Notes: generated by a model from the letters alone, not told the origin. A stretch of 25,414 nucleotides of DNA from JAVSMW01 sp032027005 (GCA_032027005.1 JAVSMW010000006.1:241169-266582), one strand, 5' to 3'; positions 15,710 to 23,724 are shown, numbered from the stretch's first letter. Numbers and translations are program-made.

Positions 15710-16690
15710 TCAAAACGGAGTATTGGAACCGATAAAACAACCAATATCGTGTTTTAGAAATATCTTTTGGATATGTTTCATCTTTTCCTCAGATGTAGCT
15801 GCTTGTTCGGAATATTTGTATGTAAGACCCAACTGTTTGTATTTGGAATCCCCCATGCGATGGAAGGGAAGTATATTTACGATATCCAAATTGATTTCCT
15901 TAAGAAACAGGGCGGTGGCAGTTATATTTTCATCGGTGTCATTGTACCCCTCAATAATAGGTATCCTTATTACCAGTAAGCCCGGCCAGTCTGAAAAGGC
16001 AAGAGCCCTGATGTTTTTCAGGACAAGACTGTTCTTGACACCGGTTTTATCAAGATGCATCTCCGCCCCCATATGCTTGATATCCAGAAATACAACATCT
16101 ACGTATTGGAGTGCATTTAATAATACTTCAGTATCCACATAAGCACTTGTTTCAATAGAACAATGAATGGCTTCCGCTTTACAGGCTTTTAAAACTTCAA
16201 ATAGGAAATCTCTTTGCATAAAAGGCTCACCACCCGTAAACGTGACGCCGCCGCCATCCCCCCAAAACTTCATATCTCTTCTAATGATATCCATCAGTTC
16301 TCGAACAGTCATCCACTTGCCTGACAGACTCAGGGATTCATAGATGCAAGCTTTAGCACAATCAAACGTATCACATTTTTCACACTTACTGATGTTAAAT
16401 GTTACTGGCTGCTCATTTTCTCCTGTTTCCACGATGGCATCATCAGGACACGCCGAAACACATCTCCGGCAATTACGTTCAAAATATTTGCATTTGCTGG
16501 TTTTATACATTACCCTCTGTCTTAATTCTTGGCCCTCTGGGTTTGAGCACCAACCGCAGCGTAAAGGACAACTGCTGAGAAATACCAAACTGCGACAACC
16601 TGGGCCATCGTGAACTGAAAAACCCTGAATATCAAAGACAAGCCCTTTTACTTCCTGCACAGGTGTTGTCACCCCTTTCACGTTCATCAT
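15710..16690 (-). CDS. hpdA: 4-hydroxyphenylacetate decarboxylase activating enzyme (radical SAM)
   Basis: This 326-aa radical-SAM activase installs the glycyl radical on HpdB. The SAM-cluster motif CPLRCGWC (C41, C45, C48) is followed by a two-cluster ferredoxin insert (C67, C74, C77, C81 and C103, C106, C111, C115), as in activases of HPAD and benzylsuccinate-synthase type rather than the short PflA. VTFTGGEP (about 148-155) is the usual GGE SAM-binding motif. It is the last gene of hpdB-hpdC-hpdA, the order known from Clostridium. The SD is poor, and an 80-base gap containing a terminator-like hairpin separates it from hpdC, so it may be expressed at a lower level than the decarboxylase. 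Confidence 0.9.
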   Translation of the reverse strand: MMNVKGVTTPVQEVKGLVFDIQGFSVHDGPGCRSLVFLSSCPLRCGWCSNPEGQELRQRVMYKTSKCKYFERNCRRCVSACPDDAIVETGENEQPVTFNISKCEKCDTFDCAKACIYESLSLSGKWMTVRELMDIIRRDMKFWGDGGGVTFTGGEPFMQRDFLFEVLKACKAEAIHCSIETSAYVDTEVLLNALQYVDVVFLDIKHMGAEMHLDKTGVKNSLVLKNIRALAFSDWPGLLVIRIPIIEGYNDTDENITATALFLKEINLDIVNILPFHRMGDSKYKQLGLTYKYSEQAATSEEKMKHIQKIFLKHDIGCFIGSNTPF

Positions 16691-16709
16691 TATCTGCGGA
16701 AAGAACAGA

Positions 16710-16751
16710 AATCCACGTGATGGTCCGAATTAACATTGCATCACGTGGATT
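16710..16751 (-). terminator. Terminator-like hairpin (attenuator) between hpdC and hpdA
   Basis: AATCCACGTGATG (16710-16722) and CATCACGTGGATT (16739-16751) are perfect 13-base inverted repeats with a 16-nt loop. On the minus strand the stem is followed by the pyrimidine-rich TCTGTTCTTTCC. It sits inside the hpdBCA operon and could partially terminate or protect the hpdBC transcript. Confidence 0.6.
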
Positions 16752-16770
16752 CCCCAGGAGAATGCTTCGA

Positions 16771-17040
16771 CTATTTAGCGCTATAATTCTCACACGTGAC
16801 GGCAATCAGTTCTGCATATGTCCATGGCTCCGTTGCTTCAGCCAGGCAGATTCCCAGTTTTGCCTCAGTACAGTCAGGCTTAAAATTACTACAGCTTTCG
16901 CACTTTGGCAGTATTTTATATTTCTCACAAACTGGTGAATCTATCAGAACCATTTGTTTATGCAAATGGCATAATCCCTTAACAACGTCAACAGGTGCAA
17001 AATTTCTGCAGTCTTTGTGTGCTAATTGAGCATTTTCCAT
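16771..17040 (-). CDS. hpdC: 4-hydroxyphenylacetate decarboxylase small Fe-S subunit
   Basis: This 89-aa cysteine-rich subunit is found only with 4-hydroxyphenylacetate decarboxylase. It binds two [4Fe-4S] clusters and is needed for the oligomeric, regulated enzyme. The ligand pattern matches Clostridium HpdC: cluster 1 from H8, C11, C24, C38 (note the unusual His ligand) and cluster 2 from C47, C50, C65, C83. Segments such as GLCHLHKQM, LPKCESCSNF and AVTCENY parallel the known proteins. I start at ATG 17038-17040 (AAGGAAGGCGG upstream); a longer reading from 17124 would overlap hpdB and add residues with no counterpart. It begins 46 bases after hpdB. Its presence argues for HPAD rather than phenylacetate or indoleacetate decarboxylase, which lack it. 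Confidence 0.92.
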   Translation of the reverse strand: MENAQLAHKDCRNFAPVDVVKGLCHLHKQMVLIDSPVCEKYKILPKCESCSNFKPDCTEAKLGICLAEATEPWTYAELIAVTCENYSAK

Positions 17041-17086
17041 AATACTACCGCCTTCCTTAAGTTGAATTATTTGTTGCTCAGAGTCC

Positions 17087-19798
17087 TCAGATAGATTCAT
17101 ATTCAGTTCTCGCAATAACCTCATCCTTTATGTGACTGCCCAGCTCAACCCAATACTGGGTGAATCCGGCAACACGCACCATCAGGTCACGGTAATTATC
17201 CGGGTTTGCCTTGGCGTCCCGCAAGACTTTGGAATCTACAACATTATATTGAATGTGAAATCCGCCTGCTCTCAGATATGCCCTTGTCAATTCCAAGAGT
17301 TTGCGTGATCCCGCCATCCCATTGATAGCACTTGGATGGACCTTTAGGTTTAACTGGGAATTTTGGGACTTTGTATGATCCCAACAGGTTGCTGAGGTGA
17401 AAATGGCATATGGCCCATTTCTGTCTGTGCCAGGATATGGCGACATACAGGCGTCTGCAAATGTTGTCCCGGCAAGTCTGCCGTCGGGAGTTGCCAAAGT
17501 TGCCGCCCCCTGGGAGCCGTGGGTAGATACTGATATCTGACAGGCATATAAGGGTTTGGCATATAATGATTCGTAATGTGTGCACATATCACAGAACCAG
17601 TCTTCGTAATCTTTGAGGATACTGTCGGCTAGAGGGTCCGCATTACCCATCTTCGGTGCAGTCAGGCACTCGCTGAGAACCTCATCCCAGCTTTCGCCGC
17701 CTGCTTTCTTAACTTGTTCCGCCATCGAGTAACTGCCGGTTTCTTCGGCTGTAATAAAACCAAAGTTGGCCAGAAGCGCTTCTCTGATTTGCTCAAGGCT
17801 ATATTTCTTATCCTGGTACACGACTTTCCTAAGTGATGCCAGAGAGTTGACCAGGTTGGCTGTCCCGCAGCTTTCAACATTGAAGGTCCCGTTATAGCGA
17901 ATACCCATATTACCAATGTGGCGCCCTGTGGTGAGACAATCAGGTTTAAGCAGGGAGTGAAAAACCGACATATTTTTTTTGCGCCAGATATCGTGTTGGA
18001 TGTTGTTACAGCGGCAAAGCACACCAACAGCCATTTCATAATACCCTTTATACGTTTCCCACAGCTCCTCATAGGTGTCAAGATTTTTATTGTGCTCCGG
18101 AAACACCTGCAGTCCGGTTCTGTTGTCACGACCGTTGAAGAGAACACATTCCAGTATTTTAGGGTTATTCATGAAATGCACGCCAACCGATGTCGGCTGA
18201 CCGGCTCCTCCTGGAATCTCATAAGTTTTCCCATTTAAAGTCAGTTCATGCCAGCAGCCTGCTGAGGTTTCCAAGCATCCGCCGATAGACCAGGCGCGGG
18301 CCTCTTCCAGGTTCATGCCCTCAGGGCCATAGTGCCAGAGCAAAAAGTCTATGGCATTTTTATTATTCATCCAAGCAGGATAACCGGTGCCTATTTTATT
18401 GCATTCAATGGCCTTAAGCAAAAAGTCCTCAGGAAGCTTCTCATCATACAGCACTGATAAGGTAGGCTGTGGGCAGGGACACCTCATAGCAGCTTCCATG
18501 ATCAGAATTTCCAGCCTGTTGCCGGCTGGCCGCCCATCCCTGGTTAAGCCGCCCAGGCACAGGTTGTTAAAGGTGTTTCCAGATGATACTCCGCCATTTA
18601 TTCTGGCAGGTTTTAAGGCATCGATACAGGTCATTTTCACCCTATATAGTTCAAGGAGTTCTATAACTTCCTCTTCCGTTATCCGTCCTGCAGCCATATC
18701 CTGTTCAAACCAGGGCCAAAGCACCTGCCCCACACGGCCTGGGGACAAGCCTGAAACTGTATCTTCATTAAGTACAGCTATATGTATGATATAGATTAAC
18801 TGAAGCGCTTCACGGAAGGTGCGTGGCTGATTGTGGGCAATCCATTCCAGGCACTCCACGATTTCTTCATACTCTGACTTCTGGACGGAGTCTGTCTCTT
18901 CCCCGGCAAGCCTCCGGGCTTCTTTAGCATAGTTAAGGATCCAGGTTTGAATACCTTCCAGCATTAGAACGACTGCTTCGTAGAAGTAAAGCCGGTCCAT
19001 TCCGGTTATGCCATCACCGTCGGCATAGCCGGCCACCTCTGCTTTACGTTCCTGAGCTAATTTGATCAGGCCGTCAAAGCCATACTGCAGCGGGAAATAA
19101 TAGTTCATAACTTCCCGGCCGAGAGGCTCGGTAAAACCGGAATCGAACATACAGATAAGACTGACCATTAGTTTTTCCTTAAAGTCATAACCTGGCACCA
19201 TCCGCTCGTAACGGTTGCATACATCTTCAACAGATTTACCAACCCACTCATGAGCAACTTTGTTCATTCCCAAAAGCTCTTCCTGACGGACTCCGAACTT
19301 GCCGGCGACAGAGACAACCTTCCCGAAGTCCTTGGTCACATTTCCGCCACCGCTGCCAAACTTGATTACATCATCATCAGCGGCACTTCCCTTTTCCAGG
19401 GCCTTTTTGTAGAGGTCATCTTCCTTTAACATGAAGTAGCCCTCTGAATTAGCCGGGTTGGGAAAAGACCCCCTGTAGTGGTGAGTCTTACCCATAACTA
19501 TCTTTTCACCGGGAAAAATAGTTGGTGTGCTGTGAGCAAAAGCATGTTTTAAGGCAGCCGCCCTTCTTACAACATCTACCTCACCTTCAAGTTCGTTCCA
19601 CTTTCTTGTATACCAGTAAGGAAATTCGATTGTTGCTGAAGACAGGGTATTCAAGTAAAGATCAAGAAGCTTTTGGGCGCGCGGGCTGGCTTCCTTGTTA
19701 ATTTCACGGGCAGTAAGGCTTTCCGGTGCCACTCCGCCGTATTGAAACTCAATGGGAATTCCTTTCTCTTTCAGAATATCGGCAAGTTTTTTTGGCAT
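17087..19798 (-). CDS. hpdB: 4-hydroxyphenylacetate decarboxylase large subunit (glycyl radical enzyme)
   Basis: This 903-aa glycyl radical enzyme decarboxylates 4-hydroxyphenylacetate, an end product of tyrosine fermentation, to p-cresol. The thiyl-radical site is in SIGGCLETS (C508, with E510 two residues on), and the glycyl radical motif VRVAGFTQYW holds G878. Counting a constant offset of five from the Clostridium enzyme as I remember it, the substrate-hydroxyl contacts His536 and Glu637 correspond to H541 (GVHF) and E642 (NVESCGT), both present. Long stretches (EFPYWY, HYRGSFP, FGSGGGNVT, CMFDSGFT, GMDRLYFYEAV, TRTEY-like C-terminus) follow the HPAD family. A perfect SD (GAGGAGG) precedes ATG. 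It is first in hpdBCA, with a sigma54-type promoter about 80 bases upstream and a sigma54 activator gene divergent from it. Confidence 0.94.
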   Translation of the reverse strand: MPKKLADILKEKGIPIEFQYGGVAPESLTAREINKEASPRAQKLLDLYLNTLSSATIEFPYWYTRKWNELEGEVDVVRRAAALKHAFAHSTPTIFPGEKIVMGKTHHYRGSFPNPANSEGYFMLKEDDLYKKALEKGSAADDDVIKFGSGGGNVTKDFGKVVSVAGKFGVRQEELLGMNKVAHEWVGKSVEDVCNRYERMVPGYDFKEKLMVSLICMFDSGFTEPLGREVMNYYFPLQYGFDGLIKLAQERKAEVAGYADGDGITGMDRLYFYEAVVLMLEGIQTWILNYAKEARRLAGEETDSVQKSEYEEIVECLEWIAHNQPRTFREALQLIYIIHIAVLNEDTVSGLSPGRVGQVLWPWFEQDMAAGRITEEEVIELLELYRVKMTCIDALKPARINGGVSSGNTFNNLCLGGLTRDGRPAGNRLEILIMEAAMRCPCPQPTLSVLYDEKLPEDFLLKAIECNKIGTGYPAWMNNKNAIDFLLWHYGPEGMNLEEARAWSIGGCLETSAGCWHELTLNGKTYEIPGGAGQPTSVGVHFMNNPKILECVLFNGRDNRTGLQVFPEHNKNLDTYEELWETYKGYYEMAVGVLCRCNNIQHDIWRKKNMSVFHSLLKPDCLTTGRHIGNMGIRYNGTFNVESCGTANLVNSLASLRKVVYQDKKYSLEQIREALLANFGFITAEETGSYSMAEQVKKAGGESWDEVLSECLTAPKMGNADPLADSILKDYEDWFCDMCTHYESLYAKPLYACQISVSTHGSQGAATLATPDGRLAGTTFADACMSPYPGTDRNGPYAIFTSATCWDHTKSQNSQLNLKVHPSAINGMAGSRKLLELTRAYLRAGGFHIQYNVVDSKVLRDAKANPDNYRDLMVRVAGFTQYWVELGSHIKDEVIARTEYESI

Positions 19799-19879
19799 AT
19801 TATCTACCTCCTCGAACTTAATTTCTTTTTCTTTATTCCTTAAATTAAAAGCTGTAAATTAACAACTATATATATTTAT

Positions 19880-19895
19880 AGCAATTTTCATACCA
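19880..19895 (-). promoter_or_regulatory. Sigma54 (-24/-12) promoter of hpdBCA
   Basis: On the minus strand 19895 to 19880 reads TGGTATGAAAATTGCT. It has GG (19894-19893) and GC (19882-19881) exactly ten bases apart, and matches TGGCACG-N4-TTGCW at all positions except two C-to-T changes in the -24 box. The expected transcript start is about 19869, giving a leader of about 70 bases before hpdB. The divergent sigma54 activator gene supports the call. Confidence 0.7.
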
Positions 19896-20200
19896 ACTAC
19901 AATGACGCACCTTCAGAAAATATAAACACCGGCCATGATCCGGAAATGCTGGTTCGAAAATAGGCTAATGTTATCCCTAAAAATGACAGCCTTTTTCCCC
20001 AACCAACTAAAGATTTGGCCCCACCTCTGCCCTGCAGGCCACCACTTAATATCCTGCAGCCTAAATCTTCGATAGCTAAAGTGGCCCAAAACCAGATGGC
20101 AAATTGCCCAAATTTTTTAATTGGGATTTGCGTGGCTACATAGGTTTAGTTTAGATGCCAAGAGGCAAATGGCACAATAGTGGCCATCCGTCTTTTTAAA

Positions 20201-20240
20201 TGGAACATTAATTGCCTTTTGCCTTTTTCTATAGTACAAT
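20201..20240 (+). promoter_or_regulatory. Promoter region of the sigma54 activator gene
   Basis: TTGCCT (20212-20217) and TACAAT (20235-20240) are separated by 17 bases, a good vegetative (sigmaA-type) promoter. Overlapping it is TGGAACATTAATTGCC (20201-20216), with GG and GC ten bases apart, a weaker sigma54-like match; another (TGGCACAATAGTGGCC, 20170-20185) lies further upstream. The sigmaA reading is the simpler one. Confidence 0.5.
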
Positions 20241-20288
20241 AATTGCAAGAATACAAAGAAATAAAACTTCATGTTGAGGTGAGCAAGT

Positions 20289-21761
20289 ATGAGCCTTTTA
20301 TACCCCGAAGCAAAAAGAAAAAACAGCTTGTCTGATAAACTTGTCGAACTTCTTACTAACAAAGGAGTGGTCGGAGCAGAAAATCACCTTATCAGATTGT
20401 TAGATTCTCAGACTCAGGCTTTTTCTATTTTAGACCGAGATCTTCGTTTTGTGTATATCAGTAACACTTATAAATCCATCCTGGAAATTGAGGCCGCCGA
20501 TTCGCAAATTCTCGGTACACACGTGACAGAATTCATCGGAAAAAATATCTTAAATAAAGATGCCAGCATGGTTTCCGAAAACCGTTTATATGCCGCTTAC
20601 TACGCAATGGCTACTAAAGAAACAGGTACATTTTTGCGAGCTACACGTACTGGAAAAGATGTTATGGTAACTGTCAGTCCATTGCTCGATGATTCCGGCG
20701 AAATATTATTTATTATTCAAAGTCTAAAAAATCTGCCGGATATCGATGAACTCAGAAAGCAGAACCTGGCCTTTTACGAGGCTCTCGGAATACATTCTAT
20801 AAATAAAAATGCATCTCCCATTTTTCAATCCAAGTGCATGCAGGAAGTGGCCGAAAGAGCACTTCTGGCCGCAGGCGTTGATGTGAATGTCTTAATTACC
20901 GGGGAAAGCGGGGTTGGGAAAGATGTAATTGCAAAATATATTCAAGAAGCCAGTCCGCGCGGAAATCAACAATTTATACAGGTGAACTGCTCCGCTATTC
21001 CAGATGCTTTACTTGAAAGCGAATTATTCGGTTACGAAGACGGTGCTTTTACCGGAGCCCGGAAGAAAGGAAAAATCGGCCTCATCGAGATTGCCAATAA
21101 GGGGACGCTCTTTCTTGATGAGATCGGTGATATGCCTTTACCTCTGCAAGCGAAACTATTGAATTTCTTGCAAGACCGGTATTTTTTCAGAGTAGGGGGA
21201 ATAGAAAAGGTTAAGGTGGATATCAGAGTTATAGCCGCAACCAATGTTAATCTGGAGGAAAAAGTTAAACTAAAGCAATTCCGTGAAGACCTGTATTATA
21301 GGTTGAATGTCATCCCTATACGCATTCCCCCCTTACGGGAAAGACCGGAAGATATAATCCCAATGGCGAATGAATTTTTGTCCCAGTTCAATAAAAAATA
21401 CAAGCAGGACAAACAATTTTCGTTTGATGCCCAATGTTTATTACCGTCTTATACCTGGCCTGGTAATGTCAGGGAACTAAAAAATTGTATTGAACGCTTG
21501 GTCGTTTTAACCGGACACCAGCAAATCACCGGGGATATAATCAAAAAAGACCTGTCTTATCAAGCCCCGGACTTATTCCCCGAGGGATCTCTGGGCCAAG
21601 CTACGTCATTGGATAACGCTAAGGAATTAGTGGAGTACCAGCTCTTAAAATTGGCAGCCCAGCAATTCAACTCCCATCGGCAGATTGCCAAAGCTCTGGG
21701 AACAAGCCATACCAATGTCAGCAGAAAGCTTGAGCAATACGGAATAGTACTAAATAATTAA
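20289..21761 (+). CDS. Sigma54-dependent transcriptional activator with PAS sensor and TyrR-like HTH
   Basis: This 490-aa enhancer-binding protein activates RNA polymerase-sigma54. A PAS-type sensor domain spans about residues 33-140 (SQTQAFSILDRDLRFVYISN). The AAA+ domain follows, with Walker A GESGVGKD (205-212), the sigma54-contacting loop GAFTGA (252-257), Walker B GTLFLDEIGD (272-281) and a PLRERPEDI arm. The C-terminal HTH is about 460-486 (SHRQIAKALGTSHTNVSRKLEQYG), closest to the TyrR type rather than classic Fis. TyrR relatives respond to aromatic amino acids, which fits the adjacent 4-hydroxyphenylacetate operon, but the ligand is inferred. The SD is GAGGTGA. It is divergent from hpdB, followed by a strong terminator, and flanked by two sigma54 promoters. 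Confidence 0.93.
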   Translation: MSLLYPEAKRKNSLSDKLVELLTNKGVVGAENHLIRLLDSQTQAFSILDRDLRFVYISNTYKSILEIEAADSQILGTHVTEFIGKNILNKDASMVSENRLYAAYYAMATKETGTFLRATRTGKDVMVTVSPLLDDSGEILFIIQSLKNLPDIDELRKQNLAFYEALGIHSINKNASPIFQSKCMQEVAERALLAAGVDVNVLITGESGVGKDVIAKYIQEASPRGNQQFIQVNCSAIPDALLESELFGYEDGAFTGARKKGKIGLIEIANKGTLFLDEIGDMPLPLQAKLLNFLQDRYFFRVGGIEKVKVDIRVIAATNVNLEEKVKLKQFREDLYYRLNVIPIRIPPLRERPEDIIPMANEFLSQFNKKYKQDKQFSFDAQCLLPSYTWPGNVRELKNCIERLVVLTGHQQITGDIIKKDLSYQAPDLFPEGSLGQATSLDNAKELVEYQLLKLAAQQFNSHRQIAKALGTSHTNVSRKLEQYGIVLNN

Positions 21762-21795
21762 CTTAGTTCATGTTATTTTACCTACTATCGAAAAA

Positions 21796-21861
21796 CCCCT
21801 TATAATGACACACTTAAGAACCTATAATAAGGTTCTTTTTTTGTGTGTCTACTATAAGGGG
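21796..21861. terminator. Three-tier bidirectional terminator
   Basis: Nested perfect stems: CCCCTTATA (21796-21804) / TATAAGGGG (21853-21861), GACACAC (21807-21813) / GTGTGTC (21843-21849) and AAGAACC (21816-21822) / GGTTCTT (21831-21837). The inner stem followed by TTTTT ends the activator transcript on the plus strand. The outer stem followed by TTTTT on the minus strand ends the convergent acyl-CoA ligase transcript. Confidence 0.82.
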
Positions 21862-21904
21862 GCTATATTGTCTTTAGAGATTGTCTTGGAGAGTCCCTGA
21901 TAAT

Positions 21905-23605
21905 CTAGTTCTTGTTGTCTGAATACATTCCCTCAACCTGCTGGGAATATTTCTTTTCGATTTTGGCCCGTTTCACTTTTTGGGTAGCTGTCACATCGCC
22001 TGTAGCCTGGGATAACTCCTCTTCAATCAGGAAAAACTTTTTGATTTGTTCAACCCTGGATATTTCCCCGTTAACCTTATCGATCTCCCTGGCAATTAGA
22101 TTTCTAACCTCCTCTAATTGGGCTAGTTCCCGGAAATCCGAATAGGAGATACCCTGTTTTTGAGCCCATGCACCTACATTCTCTTTATCGATCTGAATCA
22201 AAGAAGTTAAATATTTTCTGCCATCCCCAACCACGACTGCCACAGCAATATAAGGGCTGAATTTTAACAGAGATTCAATAAAATTGGGCGAGATATTTTT
22301 ACCACCGCTGGTTATAATGATATCTTTCTTGCGACCAACTATTTTCATATGGCCGTCTTCGTCAAATTCGGCCAGATCACCCGTTTTGAAATACCCATCT
22401 TCTGTAAAACTGGCTTTCGTCTCCTCGGGTAAGCCAACGTAACCGCGGAAAACACCCGGGGTTTTAGCTAATAATTCACCGTCTTCAGCAATTTTTAAAT
22501 CACAGCCCGGCAGCGGCGGCCCGCACGTTCCGATTTTAACCTGATTCTTTCTATGGATGGTAATGAGGCTGAGAAGTTCAGTCATGCCAAAGGCTTCTCT
22601 GACTTCAATGCCATGCTCTTTAAGAAACAGCAATACCTCTTTTGAGGACGGAGCACCCGCACAAATTATGCAGTGTGCTTTATCCAATCCGACCTGGGAA
22701 GGATCAAAGGCTCCACGTTCGTTCTTTGCTTTTAAAATTTCCGCCTGAATCTTTTCCAATATCCGGGGCACCGCTACAAAAAATGTTGGGGAGGTTTCCA
22801 GTAATTCTTCCATCAACTTGTCAGTAACGGAAGCAAAATTTACGGTGTAACCGTTCATTAACTGACTGTAAATCGCACAATTCCGTTCAAAACCGTGACA
22901 TAAAGGAAGATAAGAAAGGTGAGAGTCTTCGGAACTTAGTTCTAGTTCCCGCGAAAATGGCTCTGCCGATTGCAGAATATTTCTATGAGAATGAATTACT
23001 CCTTTAGGGTTTCCGGTGGTACCCGATGTATATATGAATACTGATTGCTCATCGCTGGTTCCTGCCTGGATAGTCTCTCGCAGCCATTCCGATTTACCCT
23101 GCAAAACTTGCTGCCCAAGTCTTTGAACCTGCTCAAATCCCATAACCATTTGGTCAGCATATGACTCAGCATCCAGATCATTCATGCAAATTATTACTTT
23201 TAAAGCCGGTAGCTGTTCTCGGACAGACATAATTTTATCAACTTCGCTTTTACCCTGCCCAATGAAGAATATGGACTGGGAGTCTTCTATTATGTACTTA
23301 ATTTCCGGGGCAGGATTTGTCGGATATATGCCAACTGTAACACCACCCAAGCATTGAACAGCCATATCGGCAAACAACCAGCGCGAGTTGTTATTTGACT
23401 GAATACTAACTTTCATTCCTCGCTCTAAACCCATTTGGTGCAAACCGAGTGCAAAAACAGATACATTATCTAAATACTGACGCCAGGTAAACTCCTTCCA
23501 GATCCCGTTTACCTTTTCCCTAACTGCCGCTTTGTGCTCCCACTTATCTGCAGCCCTTAGAAGTAATTTTGCAACAGTGTCACCACTATGATAAGTATAA
23601 TCCAA
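21905..23605 (-). CDS. AMP-forming acyl-CoA ligase (long-chain/FadD-like)
   Basis: This acyl-CoA synthetase of about 566 aa (ANL superfamily) activates a carboxylic acid to its CoA thioester with ATP. The P-loop motif is FIYTSGTTGNPKGVIHSH, followed by YLPLCHGFER, the adenylate motif FGMTELLS, and the hinge region KTGDLAEFDEDGHMKIVGRKKDIIITSGGKNISP. The C-terminal KVKRAKIEKKY is typical of long-chain synthetases. The apparent ATG at 23666-23668 cannot be a good start: no SD precedes it, and a perfect sigma54 promoter overlaps it. I choose TTG 23603-23605, which has GGAG nine bases upstream and begins at the family-like LDYTYHSGDTVAKLL. Family resemblance alone does not settle the substrate. 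The sigma54 setting next to hpdBCA makes an aryl acid possible. Confidence 0.88.
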   Translation of the reverse strand: MDYTYHSGDTVAKLLLRAADKWEHKAAVREKVNGIWKEFTWRQYLDNVSVFALGLHQMGLERGMKVSIQSNNNSRWLFADMAVQCLGGVTVGIYPTNPAPEIKYIIEDSQSIFFIGQGKSEVDKIMSVREQLPALKVIICMNDLDAESYADQMVMGFEQVQRLGQQVLQGKSEWLRETIQAGTSDEQSVFIYTSGTTGNPKGVIHSHRNILQSAEPFSRELELSSEDSHLSYLPLCHGFERNCAIYSQLMNGYTVNFASVTDKLMEELLETSPTFFVAVPRILEKIQAEILKAKNERGAFDPSQVGLDKAHCIICAGAPSSKEVLLFLKEHGIEVREAFGMTELLSLITIHRKNQVKIGTCGPPLPGCDLKIAEDGELLAKTPGVFRGYVGLPEETKASFTEDGYFKTGDLAEFDEDGHMKIVGRKKDIIITSGGKNISPNFIESLLKFSPYIAVAVVVGDGRKYLTSLIQIDKENVGAWAQKQGISYSDFRELAQLEEVRNLIAREIDKVNGEISRVEQIKKFFLIEEELSQATGDVTATQKVKRAKIEKKYSQQVEGMYSDNKN

Positions 23606-23651
23606 ATTAACCACTCTCCAAATCTTGATATGTTTGTTCCAACAATAATAT

Positions 23652-23667
23652 AGCAAATTGCGTGCCA
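23652..23667 (-). promoter_or_regulatory. Consensus sigma54 (-24/-12) promoter of the acyl-CoA ligase gene
   Basis: The minus strand from 23667 to 23652 reads TGGCACGCAATTTGCT, a full match to TGGCACG-N4-TTGCW, with GG (23666-23665) and GC (23654-23653) ten bases apart. The expected transcript start is near 23641, about 36 bases before the TTG start codon. It overlaps the only upstream in-frame ATG, so it decides the gene start. Confidence 0.85.
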
Positions 23668-23693
23668 TATCGCAAATAATAAAAAATAATATA

Positions 23694-23724
23694 AAAAATG
23701 ATGCAGGGTAACTGCATCATTTTT
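23694..23724 (-). terminator. Terminator of the AOR/ferredoxin/CCG operon
   Basis: AAAAATGATGCAG (23694-23706) and CTGCATCATTTTT (23712-23724) are perfect 13-base arms with a 5-nt loop. On the minus strand the stem ends in a T-rich run. It lies between the CCG-domain gene and the acyl-CoA ligase promoter, so these are separate transcripts. Confidence 0.8.

Larger units (their letters stand above)
19799..20288. other. Divergent regulatory region between hpdB and the sigma54 activator
   Basis: These 490 bases contain no gene. Besides the hpdB -24/-12 promoter (19880-19895) and the activator-gene promoter (20212-20240), a cluster of small inverted repeats resembles upstream activator sites: GGCAA-A-TTGCC (about 20098-20108), TGCC-AAGA-GGCA (about 20156-20167) and the near-palindrome TGGCAC-AATA-GTGGCCA (20170-20186). 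They lie 200-300 bases from the hpdB promoter, a normal distance for a sigma54 enhancer. CCTGCAG occurs twice (about 20032 and 20053). Binding by the neighbouring activator is inference. Confidence 0.4.

Noticed and set aside
16771..17124. Longer 117-aa reading of hpdC
   Set aside because: The extra 28 residues overlap hpdB and have no counterpart in known HpdC; an SD and ATG at 17040 give the expected size.
17087..19798. Benzylsuccinate synthase or pyruvate formate-lyase assignment for the glycyl radical enzyme
   Set aside because: The residue set, overall sequence and the HpdC-type small subunit beside it point to 4-hydroxyphenylacetate decarboxylase. Benzylsuccinate synthase has different small subunits.
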